A DNA stretch of 64,000 bases, taken from an uncultured beta proteobacterium (lineage in GTDB: Bacteria > Pseudomonadota > Gammaproteobacteria > Burkholderiales > Burkholderiaceae_C). Of this stretch, positions 33,372 to 47,012 are shown one piece after another. The translations under genes and the position numbers were made by a program. Positions within the stretch are counted from its first letter, which is position 1. The number at the start of each line of letters is the position of its first letter. The stretch is from positions 1 to 64,000 of the forward strand of contig CAJAES010000022.1 of assembly GCA_903938815.1 (NCBI GenBank), read 5' to 3'. The notes beneath the pieces were generated by a model. It did not search any database and was not told where the DNA came from. It saw only the letters and a program-made list of their open reading frames with translations.

Positions 33372-33402
33372 GGAGGTGCTCGAGCCAGGCCCTGCTGACC
33401 GG

Positions 33403-33888
33403 CTACGCCCGCGCCGCCACCCAGTGCCCGGACTTCCCGCCCGACTTCTCCAGCACCTGCACACCGTCGATGACCATGCCGCGGTCGGCGGCCTTGCACA
33501 TGTCGTACACGGTGAGCAGGCCGATCTGCACTGCGCACAGGGCTTCCATCTCGACGCCGGTGCGGCCGTGCGTCTCGACCTGCGCGGTGCAGCGGACGGT
33601 GGACGCGGTCTCGTCGAGTTCGAAATCCACCGAGACCCGCGTGATGGGCAGCGGGTGGCACAGCGGCACCAGGTCGGCGGTGCGCTTGGCGCCCTGGATG
33701 GCGGCGATTCGGGCGATGCCGATGACGTCGCCCTTCTTCGCCTCACCTCGGGCGATGAGCCCGAAGGTGGCGGGCAGCATGCGGATGACGCCGGTGGCGC
33801 GCGCGACGCGGTGCGTCACGTCCTTGGCGCCGACGTCGACCATGTGGGCCTGGCCGGCGGCGTCGAAATGGGTCAGCTCAGAGGTCAT
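33403..33888 (-). CDS. moaC: cyclic pyranopterin monophosphate synthase
   Basis: MoaC converts the MoaA product to cyclic pyranopterin monophosphate in molybdenum-cofactor synthesis. The 161-residue protein has the conserved [40 protein letters not shown] and [23 protein letters not shown] blocks with expected length. ATG 33888 is chosen over the ORF's earlier start because it begins with the family N-terminus [15 protein letters not shown]. It is divergent from the M48 protease gene. No other moa genes are in the window. Confidence 0.95.
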   Translation of the reverse strand: MTSELTHFDAAGQAHMVDVGAKDVTHRVARATGVIRMLPATFGLIARGEAKKGDVIGIARIAAIQGAKRTADLVPLCHPLPITRVSVDFELDETASTVRCTAQVETHGRTGVEMEALCAVQIGLLTVYDMCKAADRGMVIDGVQVLEKSGGKSGHWVAARA

Positions 33889-33952
33889 CGGCGGGCAGAA
33901 ACAGGCAGGCAGAAACAAGAGGGCAATACGACGCTGTCATGATAGTGGCTGC

Positions 33953-35509
33953 ATGATCACACCCACGCCCTCGAAATTGCTGGCCCTGTTCATGGCGCTC
34001 GCCATGGCGTGGCCGGCGGCACCGGCCCTGGCCCAGGGCTCGCTGCCCGCGCTCGGGGACTCCGCGTCCGACGACCTCGACATCGGCGACGAACGCCGGC
34101 TCGGCGAGCAGATCATGCGCGACATCCGGCGCGACCCCGCCTTCCTCGACGACCCGGTGCTGCAGAACTACGTGCAGGGCCTGTGGCAGCCGCTGGTGGC
34201 CTCGGGCCGCCAGCTCGGGCACATCGGGCCCGACCTGGAGCGCGCCTACCCCTGGGAGCTGTTCCTGGTGCGGGACGCGAGCGTGAACGCCTTCGCGCTG
34301 CCGGGCGGCCACGTGGGCGTGCACCTGGGCCTGATCGCGATGACCACGCACGCCGACGAGCTGGCGTCGGTGATGGCGCACGAACTGGTGCACGTGACGC
34401 AGCGGCACATCGCGCGCAGCATCGGCAGCGGCAAGCGCGGCAGCATGGTCAGCGTGGCGGCCATGATGCTGGGGCTGCTGCTGGCCTCGCGCGCGGGCAG
34501 TGCCGACGCCGCGCAGGCTGCGGTGCTGGGCGGGCAGGCCGCGATGATCCAGGGACAGCTCAATTTCTCGCGCGACATGGAACGCGAGGCCGACCGCATC
34601 GGCTACGGCATGCTCGAGACGGCCGGTTATTCGCCGCGCTCGATGGCGTCGATGTTCGAGAAGCTGTCGGTGGCCAACCGCCTGAACGACAGCGGCTCAT
34701 TCCCTTACCTGCGCAGCCACCCGCTCACCACCGAGCGTATTGCCGAGGCGCGCGCCCGCGTGCCGGACGGCACGCCGCCGGTGGAGGCTTCTCTGGTGCA
34801 TGCGCTGATGCGGGTTCGCGCCAGCGCGCTGATGGACCCGACCACGGCCACGCTGCGCCGGCTGCAGGAAGCCCCGCTGGGCACGCTGCCACAGGAGCGC
34901 CTGGCCGGCCTGTACCAGCGCGCACTGGTGTCGACGCGGCTGAAGGATGCCGCCGCCGCGCGCGAATCACTCGGGCCGCTGCTGGAAGCTGCCGCGCGCC
35001 CTGAAGTCCCGCCCGAGGCGCGGCGCGTGGTGCACTGGCTGGCCGTGGAGGTGGCGCTGGGCGCCGGGCCCGCGCCGCAGATGGCCGAGCTGGCGCAGAT
35101 GAGCAGCCTGCTGCCGGAATCCGACGGGCAACGCCCGGCGGTGCTGCTGCGGGCGCAGGCGGTGCGCGCCACGCTGCCCGCGGCCGGCGCCGACGCCCCG
35201 GCCAGGCTGCGCCGCAGCCTGGAGGAATTGCAGTCGTGGGTGGCCGAACACCCGTCGGACGCCGGCGCCTGGCATCAGCTGTCGCTCACTGCGGCGGCTG
35301 CCGGCCAGCCGGTGCGCGCGCTGCGGGCCGATGCGGAGATGCAGGCGGCGCTGGGCGACCTGCCCGGCGCGGTGGACCGCCTGCGCACCGCGCGCCGGGC
35401 GGACGGCACGAACGAGGCGATCGAGCTGCAGGTGATCGACGCCAGGCTGCGCGCGCTGCAGGGGCAGCTGCGCCTGCTGATGCAGGATGAGACCGGGCGC
35501 GGGCGCTGA
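33953..35509 (+). CDS. M48-family periplasmic metalloprotease (BepA/YfgC-like)
   Basis: This 518-residue secreted Zn protease resembles BepA, which degrades or matures outer-membrane proteins such as LptD. It has a signal peptide (about 1-28, ending APALAQ), the zinc motif H143-E-L-V-H147 (VMAHELVHVTQRH) and a third ligand Glu in DMEREADRIG. A C-terminal TPR-like helical region (about 280-518) is as in BepA. ATG 33953 is the first start giving a signal peptide. Confidence 0.9.
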   Translation: MITPTPSKLLALFMALAMAWPAAPALAQGSLPALGDSASDDLDIGDERRLGEQIMRDIRRDPAFLDDPVLQNYVQGLWQPLVASGRQLGHIGPDLERAYPWELFLVRDASVNAFALPGGHVGVHLGLIAMTTHADELASVMAHELVHVTQRHIARSIGSGKRGSMVSVAAMMLGLLLASRAGSADAAQAAVLGGQAAMIQGQLNFSRDMEREADRIGYGMLETAGYSPRSMASMFEKLSVANRLNDSGSFPYLRSHPLTTERIAEARARVPDGTPPVEASLVHALMRVRASALMDPTTATLRRLQEAPLGTLPQERLAGLYQRALVSTRLKDAAAARESLGPLLEAAARPEVPPEARRVVHWLAVEVALGAGPAPQMAELAQMSSLLPESDGQRPAVLLRAQAVRATLPAAGADAPARLRRSLEELQSWVAEHPSDAGAWHQLSLTAAAAGQPVRALRADAEMQAALGDLPGAVDRLRTARRADGTNEAIELQVIDARLRALQGQLRLLMQDETGRGR

Positions 35510-35682
35510 AAGCCGCGCCGCGTGGCGCTGCGGCGTCGCCCGGCCAACCGGCCACCGGCCACAGCTTCTCAGCGAACGCCCGAGGGATTACGATTCACCC
35601 GGACGGCAGCCACGGACCGGAATACGAGATTCCCGCGATGGCCGCCCGATTCACGAGAACGACCACGAAGGAGATCAGGAAT

Positions 35683-36054
35683 ATGGCAACTGCAAAGAAG
35701 GCCGTGACGAAGACGGCCGCACCGACGAAGGCCGCCGCGCCCGCCAAGAAGGCGCCCGCCACCAAGAGCGCTGCGCCGGCCAAGAAGGCCGCCGCCAAGA
35801 CGCCGCGTCAGGCGGGCTCGGCCTTCATGAAGGCCATGACCCCCAGCGCCGCGCTGGCCGCCGTCATCGGCGACAAGCCGATGCCGCGCACCGAGGTCAC
35901 CAAGAAGGTCTGGGAATACATCAAGAAGCACGACCTGCAGGACAAGGCCAAGCGGACGATGATCAACGGCGACGCCAAGCTGACGGCCATCTTCCAGAAG
36001 GCCCAGGTCTCGATGTTCGAGATGACCAAGCTGATCAGCAACCACCTCAAGTGA
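35683..36054 (+). CDS. SWIB/MDM2-domain protein with histone H1-like tail
   Basis: This 123-residue protein has two parts. Residues 1-48 are a Lys/Ala/Pro-rich repetitive tail (AAPAKKAPATKSAAPAKKAAAK), like bacterial histone-H1 tails. Residues about 52-123 form a SWIB domain (MTPSAALAAVIGDKPMPRTE, VWEYIKKHDLQDKAKRTMIN). It probably binds DNA or nucleoprotein non-specifically; SWIB domains in bacteria have been linked to topoisomerase or chromatin factors, but the role here is unknown. AAGGAG precedes the start. Confidence 0.85.
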   Translation: MATAKKAVTKTAAPTKAAAPAKKAPATKSAAPAKKAAAKTPRQAGSAFMKAMTPSAALAAVIGDKPMPRTEVTKKVWEYIKKHDLQDKAKRTMINGDAKLTAIFQKAQVSMFEMTKLISNHLK

Positions 36055-36061
36055 GTTGCGC

Positions 36062-36082
36062 CACCCGGCCAGCGGCCGGGTG
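36062..36082. terminator. hairpin between SWIB gene and uvrA
   Basis: A perfect 9-bp stem CACCCGGCC / GGCCGGGTG with loop AGC lies just after the SWIB stop, in the convergent gap to uvrA. It lacks a T-tract in either direction, so it is only a possible terminator. Confidence 0.35.
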
Positions 36083-36149
36083 AGGCGGCCGGCTGGCTTG
36101 CAGGGCCCACGGGTCCGGCAAGCCAGGCGGCTTGCCGGGACCTATCTCT

Positions 36150-39032
<2,883 letters not shown>

Positions 39033-39082
39033 GGGAGAGTTCGGCCGAACCCACCATCATACGGACTGCGGGGAATCCGGTC

Positions 39083-40948
<1,866 letters not shown>

Positions 40949-41104
40949 GGCCGCGATGCTACCCGGCGGGGCGATGCGACCCACCCCGCGCAGGTGGGCA
41001 CGCCAGGGTGGGAACCCGCCTGGGCGAGTGCGGGAACGCCCCCCGGAGCCGACCCCGGCGCAATAATGGCGGCCATTCAACACAGCATCGCGACGGAGCA
41101 CAAC

Positions 41105-41614
41105 ATGGCGTCGGTCAACAAGGTCATTCTGGTCGGCAACTGCGGCCGCGATCCCGAGGTTCGTTACCTCGCCAGCGGCTCGGCGATCTGCAACGTCAGC
41201 ATCGCCACCTCCAGCCGCCGCAAGGACAAGGCCTCCGGAGAGTCCATCGAGGACACCCAGTGGCACCGCGTCGTCTTCTACGACCGCCTGGCCGAGATCG
41301 CCGGCGAGTACCTGAAGAAGGGCCGCTCGGTCTACGTGGAAGGCCGCCTGAAGTACGGCAAGTACACCGACAAGGACGGCATCGAGCGCAACACGGTGGA
41401 CGTGGTGGCCTCGGAGATGCAGCTGCTCGGCGGCCGTGACGGCATGGGCGGCGGCGGCGACGAGCCGGGCGAAGCCCGCGAGCCCCGCAGCGAAGGCGCC
41501 TCCCGCGCCCCTTCACGCGGCGCCGCGCCCTCGGCCCAGCGCCCGCCCGCCGGCAAGCCCGCCGCCGGCAAGTCGACCGGCTTCGACGACATGGACGACG
41601 ACATCCCGTTCTGA
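41105..41614 (+). CDS. ssb: single-stranded DNA-binding protein
   Basis: This is the replication and repair ssDNA-binding protein (169 residues). It has an OB fold (residues 1-110; [43 protein letters not shown]), a Gly/Pro/Ala-rich linker and the conserved acidic tip DDMDDDIPF that recruits partner proteins. ATG 41105 is the family start; an in-frame ATG at 41066 would add 13 residues. Confidence 0.97.
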   Translation: MASVNKVILVGNCGRDPEVRYLASGSAICNVSIATSSRRKDKASGESIEDTQWHRVVFYDRLAEIAGEYLKKGRSVYVEGRLKYGKYTDKDGIERNTVDVVASEMQLLGGRDGMGGGGDEPGEAREPRSEGASRAPSRGAAPSAQRPPAGKPAAGKSTGFDDMDDDIPF

Positions 41615-41707
41615 GCCTGGCCCGGGGGCTCGGGCCGGCTGGATTTCAGGCTGGTTTCCAGGCTGCAGGCCAAGCCGGATCTCGGGCAGGATCCAGGGAT
41701 GAATTGC

Positions 41708-41723
41708 ATACCCCACCAGGTAT
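41708..41723 (+). promoter_or_regulatory. operator 1 of the RND/OsmC operon (ATACC-N6-GGTAT)
   Basis: This inverted repeat has arms ATACC and GGTAT and a C/A-rich 6-bp centre. The same architecture recurs 31 bp downstream. Palindromes of the form ATACC...GGTAT are typical of CsoR/RcnR/FrmR-type repressors, and such a repressor is encoded in this operon, so autoregulation is likely. Confidence 0.65.
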
Positions 41724-41737
41724 AAGCCTTGTGATAC

Positions 41738-41755
41738 GATACCGTCATGGGTATC
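41738..41755 (+). promoter_or_regulatory. operator 2 overlapping the RND adaptor start codon
   Basis: GATACC-GTCATG-GGTATC is a perfect 6-bp inverted repeat with the ATG (41747-41749) in its centre. An extended -10-like TGATACGAT at 41732-41740 runs into its left arm and would place transcription start near the ATG, so the message may be leaderless. A repressor bound here would block the promoter directly. Confidence 0.65.
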
Positions 41756-42793
41756 AAGTCGCTTTCCTTCCTGATCGCCGCAGGCCTGCTGGCCGCCTTG
41801 CCGGGCCATGCCCAGCCGGTGCCGACCGCCGTCCTGCAGTCCGCCCCGGACCAAGCCGGCTTCACGCTGAGCGGCACCCTCGAGGCCTTGCGCCAGAGCA
41901 CGGTGTCGGCCCAGGTGGGCGGCAACGTGCTGGCGCTGTCCGTCAAGGCGGGTGACCGCGTCAAGGCCGGCCAGCCGCTGGCCCGGATCGACGAACGCGA
42001 CACCCAGGCCGGGCTGGCCGCAGCCGACGCCGGCGTCGCGCAGGCCGATGCCCAGTGGCGCAACGCCAAGCTGAACGTCGAGCGCACGCGTGAACTGCGC
42101 CAGCAGGGCTTCATCAGCCAGGCCGCGCTGGACGTGGCCGAAACCCAGTGGCGCGCCACGCAGGCGGGGCTCGACCAGGCCCGCGCCGGCCGCTCGCAGG
42201 CCGCGCTGGCGCGCAGCTTCGCCGCCGTCACCGCGCCGTTCGACGCCATCGTGCTCGCCACCCATGTGGAGGCCGGGGATCTGGCCGCGCCGGGCCGCCC
42301 GCTGGTCACCCTTTATACCCCCGGGGGGTTCCGGGCTGTCGTTCAGGTGCCGGCTTCGCGCTCGGCGCTGGCCCGCAGCGCCACCGCGCTTCAGGTCCAG
42401 TTGCCCGACGGCCGCTGGGTCGCACCCGCCAAGCGCACCGAACTGCCGTCCGCCGACCCGGTGTCGCAGACCGTCGAGTGGCGCCTGGATCTGGCCCCAG
42501 AAGCCGCCTCCGCCGGCCTGACCCCCGGGCAGGCGGTGCAGGTGCGATTCGCCGGCGCCGCCGCTGCCGGCGTTCCGGCGCGCGCGCTGATCCCCGCCGC
42601 CGCAGTGCTGCAGCGGGGCGAACTCACCGCCGTCTACGCCGTGCAGGAAGGCCGCTTCGTGCTGAAGCCCGTGCGCCTGGGCGCGGCCCAGGGCGTGGCC
42701 GGCATCGAGGTGCTGGCCGGGCTCAAGGCCGGTGAACGCTTTGCACTCGACGCCGTGCGTGCCGGCCTGGCCGGCGCCACGCCCGCGCCATGA
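41747..42793 (+). CDS. RND efflux periplasmic adaptor (membrane fusion protein)
   Basis: This 348-residue adaptor links the inner-membrane RND pump to an outer-membrane channel. It has a signal peptide (about 1-22, ending PGHA), a barrel-sandwich/lipoyl motif (VSAQVGGNVLALSVKAGDRVKAGQPLARID), an alpha-helical hairpin (about 85-145) and beta-barrel and membrane-proximal domains. No good Shine-Dalgarno is seen; the start lies inside an operator palindrome. It overlaps the RND gene by 4 bp. No outer-membrane factor gene is in the operon. Confidence 0.9.
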   Translation: MGIKSLSFLIAAGLLAALPGHAQPVPTAVLQSAPDQAGFTLSGTLEALRQSTVSAQVGGNVLALSVKAGDRVKAGQPLARIDERDTQAGLAAADAGVAQADAQWRNAKLNVERTRELRQQGFISQAALDVAETQWRATQAGLDQARAGRSQAALARSFAAVTAPFDAIVLATHVEAGDLAAPGRPLVTLYTPGGFRAVVQVPASRSALARSATALQVQLPDGRWVAPAKRTELPSADPVSQTVEWRLDLAPEAASAGLTPGQAVQVRFAGAAAAGVPARALIPAAAVLQRGELTAVYAVQEGRFVLKPVRLGAAQGVAGIEVLAGLKAGERFALDAVRAGLAGATPAP

Positions 42794-45700
42794 GCCTCGG
42801 CACCTCCGGCCGCCTGGCGGCCAGCTTCCAGTCCAGCGCGATGACGCCCCTGCTGGCGATCGTGGCGCTGCTGCTCGGCCTGTTCGCCGTGCTCGTGACC
42901 CCGCGCGAGGAAGAGCCGCAGATCAACGTCACGATGGCCAACGTGCTGATCCCCTTCCCGGGTGCCGGCAGCGCCGACGTGCAGAACCTGGTGGCGCGCC
43001 CTGCGGAGCAGGTGCTCTCGCAGATCGCGGGCATCCAGCACACGTACTCGGTGGCGCGGCCCGGCATGGCGCTGGTGACGGTGCAGTTCGAGGTGGGCGT
43101 GCCGCGCACCGAGGCGCTGGTGCGCCTGTACGACGTGCTCAACGCCAACCAGGACTGGCTGCCGCAGGGCCTGGGCGCGCTGCCGCCCATCGTCAAGCCC
43201 AAGGGCATCGACGACGTGCCCGTGCTCGCGCTGACGCTGTGGACGCGCGACGCCCAGAGCGCCCTGGCACTCGAACGCGTGGCGGTGTCGATCGAGGCCG
43301 AACTGAAGCGGGTGCCGGGCACGCGCGAGGTCAAGACCATCGGCGGCCCCGGCCAGGCCGTGAATGTGGCCATCGACCCGGCGCGCCTGCGCGCCCGCGG
43401 CGTGGACCTGATGCAGCTGCAGCGCACGCTGCAGGGCGCCAACCTGGCGATGCCGGCAGGCGCCGTGATGGACGCCAACGGCAAGGGCATGCTGACCGTG
43501 GAAACCGGCGAGTTCCTGAAGAGCGCCGAGGAAGTGGGCGAGCTGGTGGTGGGCGTGCACGCCGGCAAGCCGGTCTACCTGCGCGAGGTGGCGTCGGTGG
43601 AGCCCGGCTCGGCGCAGAGCCGGCGCCACGTGTGGTTCACGCCCGGCAAGGACGGCGGCGCCTACCCGGCGGTGACGGTCAGCGTCACGAAGAAGCCGGG
43701 CGAGAACGCCGTGGACGTGTCGCGCGCCGTGCGGGCCCGCATCGACGAGTTGCGCAACACCGTCATTCCCCCGGGCGTGGAGACCTCCATCACTCGCGAC
43801 TACGGCGAGACGGCCGCGGAAAAGGCCAACCAGCTGATCATGAAGCTGGCCTTCGCCACCGGTTCGGTGATCCTGCTGGTGGGCCTGGCGCTGGGCCGGC
43901 GCGAGGCGGTGATCGTCGGCGCGGCGGTGATCCTCACGCTGACGGCCACGCTGTTCGCCAGCTGGGCCTGGGGCTTCACGCTCAACCGCGTGAGCCTGTT
44001 CGCGCTGATCTTCTCCATCGGCATCCTGGTCGACGACGCCATCGTGGTGGTGGAGAACATCCACCGCCACCAGCAGCTCACGCCGGAGCTGCCGCTGTCG
44101 CAGATCATTCCCGCCGCTGTAGACGAGGTCGGCGGCCCGACGATCCTGGCCACGCTGACCGTGATCGCGGCACTGCTGCCGATGGCCTTCGTGACGGGGC
44201 TGATGGGCCCTTACATGAGCCCGATCCCCATCAACGCGAGCCTGGGCATGGCCATCTCGCTGGCCATCGCCTTCACCGTCACGCCCTGGCTGGCGCTGAA
44301 GCTGATGAAGCCGCACAAGGCGGGTGAACACCACGAGCCGAAGGGCCTGGCTGCGAAGCTGCCGCGCGTGTTCACGGCCCTGCTGATGCCGTTCCTGGAC
44401 AGCGCGCGCAAGCGCTGGCTGCTGCTGGCCGGCATCCTGGCCGCGCTGATGCTCTCGGTGGGGCTCACCGCAGTCCAGTGGGTCGTGCTGAAGATGCTGC
44501 CCTTCGACAACAAGAGCGAATTCGCGCTCGTCGTCGACATGCCGGCCGGCACGCCGCTGGAGGACACGGCCGCAGCGCTGCACGAGATGGGTGGCTTCCT
44601 GGCGCGCCAGCCCGAGGTGCGCGACCTGCAGGGCTACGCCGGCACCGCCAGCCCCATCACCTTCAACGGCCTGGTGCGCCAGTACGAATTCCGCGCCGAC
44701 GCCGAACTGGGCGAGTTGCAGGTGAACCTGGTCCACAAATCGCAGCGCAAGGAGCAGAGCCATGCGATCGCGCAGCGCCTGCAGCCCGAACTGCTGAAGA
44801 TCGCGGCGCGCCACGGCGCCCGGCTGAAGGTGGTGGAAGTGCCGCCCGGCCCGCCGGTGCTGAGCCCCATCGTCGCCGAGGTCTACGGCCCCGACGAAGC
44901 CGGCCGCCAGAAGCTGGCCGCACGGCTGGCGGGTCAGTTCGCCGCGACGCCGGACATCACCTCCGTCGACACCACGCTGCGCGAGGACGCGCCGCGCGCC
45001 TTCCTGCGCATCAACCGGCAGCGCGCCGAATCACTGGGCATCCCGGTGGCCGTGATCGCGCAGACGGTGCAGGGCGCACTCTCCGGCGTCGACGCCGCCT
45101 GGCTGCACGACGGCCACAGCCTGCGCGCGGTGCCGGTGCGGCTGCAGCTGCCGCGCGCCGATCAGGTGGGCCTGGACGCCCTGCTGGCCCTGCCGCTGCG
45201 CGCGGCCACGGGGGCTCTGGTGCCGCTGTCGGAACTGGTGCGCGTGGAGCGCGGCGTGATCGACAAGCCGCTCTTCACCAAGAACCTCCAGGGCGTGAGC
45301 TACGTGTACGCCGATGTCGCCTCCGGCGGCGCCACACCCGACTCGCCGCTCTACGGCCTGTTCGGCCTGCGCGGCGGGCTGCAGGCCTCGGCGCTGCCGG
45401 GCACTGGCGAACTGGGCGAATACTGGATCCACCAGCCCAGCGACCCGTACCGCGCCTACGCCATCAAGTGGGACGGCGAGTGGCAGGTCACCTACGAGAC
45501 CTTCCGAGACATGGGCGCGGCCTACGGCGTGGGCCTGATCCTGATCTACCTGCTGGTGGTGGCGCAGTTCCGGCGCTACGACACGCCGCTGGTCATCATG
45601 GCGCCGATCCCGCTGACGATCATCGGGGTGATGCCGGGCCACGCGTTGCTGGGCGCACCGTTCACGGCCACCAGCATGATCGGCATGATCGCGCTGGCCG

Positions 45701-46002
45701 GGATCATCGTGCGCAACTCGATCCTGCTCGTCGACTTCATCGAGCTGCAGGTGCGCCAGGGCACGGCCTTCAAGGACGCCGTGGTCAACGCGGCCGCCGT
45801 GCGCGCACAGCCCATCGCCCTGACGGGGCTGGCCGCCATGGTGGGCGCTTTTTTCATCCTCGACGACCCCATCTTCAACGGTCTGGCCATCTCGCTGATC
45901 TTCGGCATCTTCGTGTCGACGCTGCTGACGCTGGTCGTGATCCCGGTCCTGTACTACGCGGCGAACCGGCGCCGCCTCGAAACCCAAGGAGTGACTCCAT
46001 GA
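42790..46002 (+). CDS. RND-family efflux transporter (inner-membrane pump)
   Basis: This is a 1070-residue proton-driven RND pump. It has two repeats, each with a periplasmic porter/docking domain, and twelve expected membrane segments. TM4 carries the proton-relay DD in FSIGILVDDAIVVVENIHRH, and the second half has the matching VRNSILLVDFIE region. The N-terminal sequence (LVTPREEEPQINVTMANVLIPFPGA) belongs to a less-studied subgroup rather than the AcrB or CusA types. Substrate is unknown; the neighbours suggest toxic thiol, sulfur or electrophile compounds. It overlaps both adjacent genes. Confidence 0.92.
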   Translation: MSLGTSGRLAASFQSSAMTPLLAIVALLLGLFAVLVTPREEEPQINVTMANVLIPFPGAGSADVQNLVARPAEQVLSQIAGIQHTYSVARPGMALVTVQFEVGVPRTEALVRLYDVLNANQDWLPQGLGALPPIVKPKGIDDVPVLALTLWTRDAQSALALERVAVSIEAELKRVPGTREVKTIGGPGQAVNVAIDPARLRARGVDLMQLQRTLQGANLAMPAGAVMDANGKGMLTVETGEFLKSAEEVGELVVGVHAGKPVYLREVASVEPGSAQSRRHVWFTPGKDGGAYPAVTVSVTKKPGENAVDVSRAVRARIDELRNTVIPPGVETSITRDYGETAAEKANQLIMKLAFATGSVILLVGLALGRREAVIVGAAVILTLTATLFASWAWGFTLNRVSLFALIFSIGILVDDAIVVVENIHRHQQLTPELPLSQIIPAAVDEVGGPTILATLTVIAALLPMAFVTGLMGPYMSPIPINASLGMAISLAIAFTVTPWLALKLMKPHKAGEHHEPKGLAAKLPRVFTALLMPFLDSARKRWLLLAGILAALMLSVGLTAVQWVVLKMLPFDNKSEFALVVDMPAGTPLEDTAAALHEMGGFLARQPEVRDLQGYAGTASPITFNGLVRQYEFRADAELGELQVNLVHKSQRKEQSHAIAQRLQPELLKIAARHGARLKVVEVPPGPPVLSPIVAEVYGPDEAGRQKLAARLAGQFAATPDITSVDTTLREDAPRAFLRINRQRAESLGIPVAVIAQTVQGALSGVDAAWLHDGHSLRAVPVRLQLPRADQVGLDALLALPLRAATGALVPLSELVRVERGVIDKPLFTKNLQGVSYVYADVASGGATPDSPLYGLFGLRGGLQASALPGTGELGEYWIHQPSDPYRAYAIKWDGEWQVTYETFRDMGAAYGVGLILIYLLVVAQFRRYDTPLVIMAPIPLTIIGVMPGHALLGAPFTATSMIGMIALAGIIVRNSILLVDFIELQVRQGTAFKDAVVNAAAVRAQPIALTGLAAMVGAFFILDDPIFNGLAISLIFGIFVSTLLTLVVIPVLYYAANRRRLETQGVTP

Positions 46003-46223
46003 CGATCGAACGCTACATCCGCATCTTCGCGGGCCTCTTCATCCTGATCTCGCTGGCCCTGGGCGTGCAGGGCAGCCCGCTGTTCGTCAGTTCCTGGTGG
46101 CTGGCCTTCACGGCCTTCGTCGGCCTGAACCTGTTCCAGTTCGGCTTCACGAACTTCTGCCCGATGGGCCTGATCCTCAAGAAGCTGGGTGTGCCGGAAT
46201 CAGTCACAGCTTGCAGCCGCTAA
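45999..46223 (+). CDS. DUF2892 small membrane protein (YgaP-type)
   Basis: This 74-residue inner-membrane protein has two hydrophobic segments (YIRIFAGLFILISLALGVQG and WWLAFTAFVGLNLFQF) and the family motif GFTNFCPMGLILKKLG with one conserved Cys. DUF2892 also forms the membrane part of rhodanese proteins such as YgaP, which connects it to sulfane sulfur. Its ATG overlaps the RND stop. Confidence 0.87.
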   Translation: MTIERYIRIFAGLFILISLALGVQGSPLFVSSWWLAFTAFVGLNLFQFGFTNFCPMGLILKKLGVPESVTACSR

Positions 46224-46233
46224 AGGACCCACA

Positions 46234-46566
46234 ATGACAATCCTCAAGGATCCGATCGCAAACGAGGATTGCGCCATGGCTGTACTCACCGACGAAAAGA
46301 ACCGCACGGATCTGCTGAACCGGCTCAAGCGGGCCGAAGGCCAGTTGCGCGGCATCCAGCGAATGATCGACGAAGGCGAACCCTGCCTCGACATCGCCAA
46401 CCAGATGGCCGCCGTGCGCAAGGCATTGGACAGCACCTATGTGCGCATGACGGTCTGCTTCATGGAGCAGGAACTCGACCTGCGCCTGGGCAGCGACCCG
46501 ACCCTGCACGCGAAGCTCGGCCCCATGCTCGAGGACATCCAGTCCCTGCTCGGGAAGGTGCGTTGA
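46234..46566 (+). CDS. CsoR/RcnR/FrmR-family (DUF156) repressor, atypical ligand set
   Basis: This all-helical 110-residue repressor is recognisable by RLKRAEGQLRGIQRMIDEG and CLDIANQMAAVRKALDSTYVRM. Cys51 matches the invariant family Cys. Aligning with RcnR, the positions of His60 and His64 (His61 and Cys65 in CsoR) are Phe76 and Glu80; a second Cys sits at 75, one residue off. The metal site is therefore missing, and thiol, persulfide or aldehyde sensing is more plausible. AAAGGA precedes ATG 46234; an internal ATG (Met15) is an alternative start. It likely binds the two operators before the operon. Confidence 0.88.
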   Translation: MTILKDPIANEDCAMAVLTDEKNRTDLLNRLKRAEGQLRGIQRMIDEGEPCLDIANQMAAVRKALDSTYVRMTVCFMEQELDLRLGSDPTLHAKLGPMLEDIQSLLGKVR

Positions 46567-47012
46567 GCGGAGACAAGGCCGTCACCGTGCGCCTGAGCCA
46601 GGTGCGGGATTTCCAGTTCGACATCGATTTCGGTGGCGGGCTGCCGGCGCTGCGCGCCGACGAACCGCCTCCCCTGGGCCAGGGCACCGGGCCGACGCCG
46701 GTGCAGTTGCTGACCGCCTCGGTCGGCAACTGCCTCAGCGACTCGCTGCTCTTCGCACTGCGCAAGTTCAAGCAGGCGCCCGACCCCATCCACACCGAGG
46801 TCACGGCCGAAGTGGGCCGCAACGCCGAAGGCCGGATGCGCGTCCTCGGCATGGACGCAAAGCTGACGCTCGGCGTGCCGGCCGGGCAGCTCGAGCACCT
46901 GGACCGCGTCCTGGGCAGCTTCGAGGGCTACTGCACCGTGACGCAGAGCGTGGCGGGTGCGTTCCCCGTGCGCGTGAGCGTGGTCGATTCGGAAGGCAAA
47001 GTGCTGAAGTGA
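46563..47012 (+). CDS. OsmC/Ohr-family peroxiredoxin-like protein
   Basis: This 149-residue OsmC-fold protein keeps the two catalytic cysteines, C57 (SVGNCLSD) and C124 (EGYCTVTQSV), expected for thiol-dependent peroxide or persulfide chemistry. The TTG at 46563 overlaps the repressor stop (TTGA) and has GGGAAGG upstream; GTG 46587 is an alternative. The gene after it overlaps by 4 bp. The operon context favours detoxification of reactive sulfur or organic hydroperoxides (inference). Confidence 0.86.
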   Translation: MSGDKAVTVRLSQVRDFQFDIDFGGGLPALRADEPPPLGQGTGPTPVQLLTASVGNCLSDSLLFALRKFKQAPDPIHTEVTAEVGRNAEGRMRVLGMDAKLTLGVPAGQLEHLDRVLGSFEGYCTVTQSVAGAFPVRVSVVDSEGKVLK

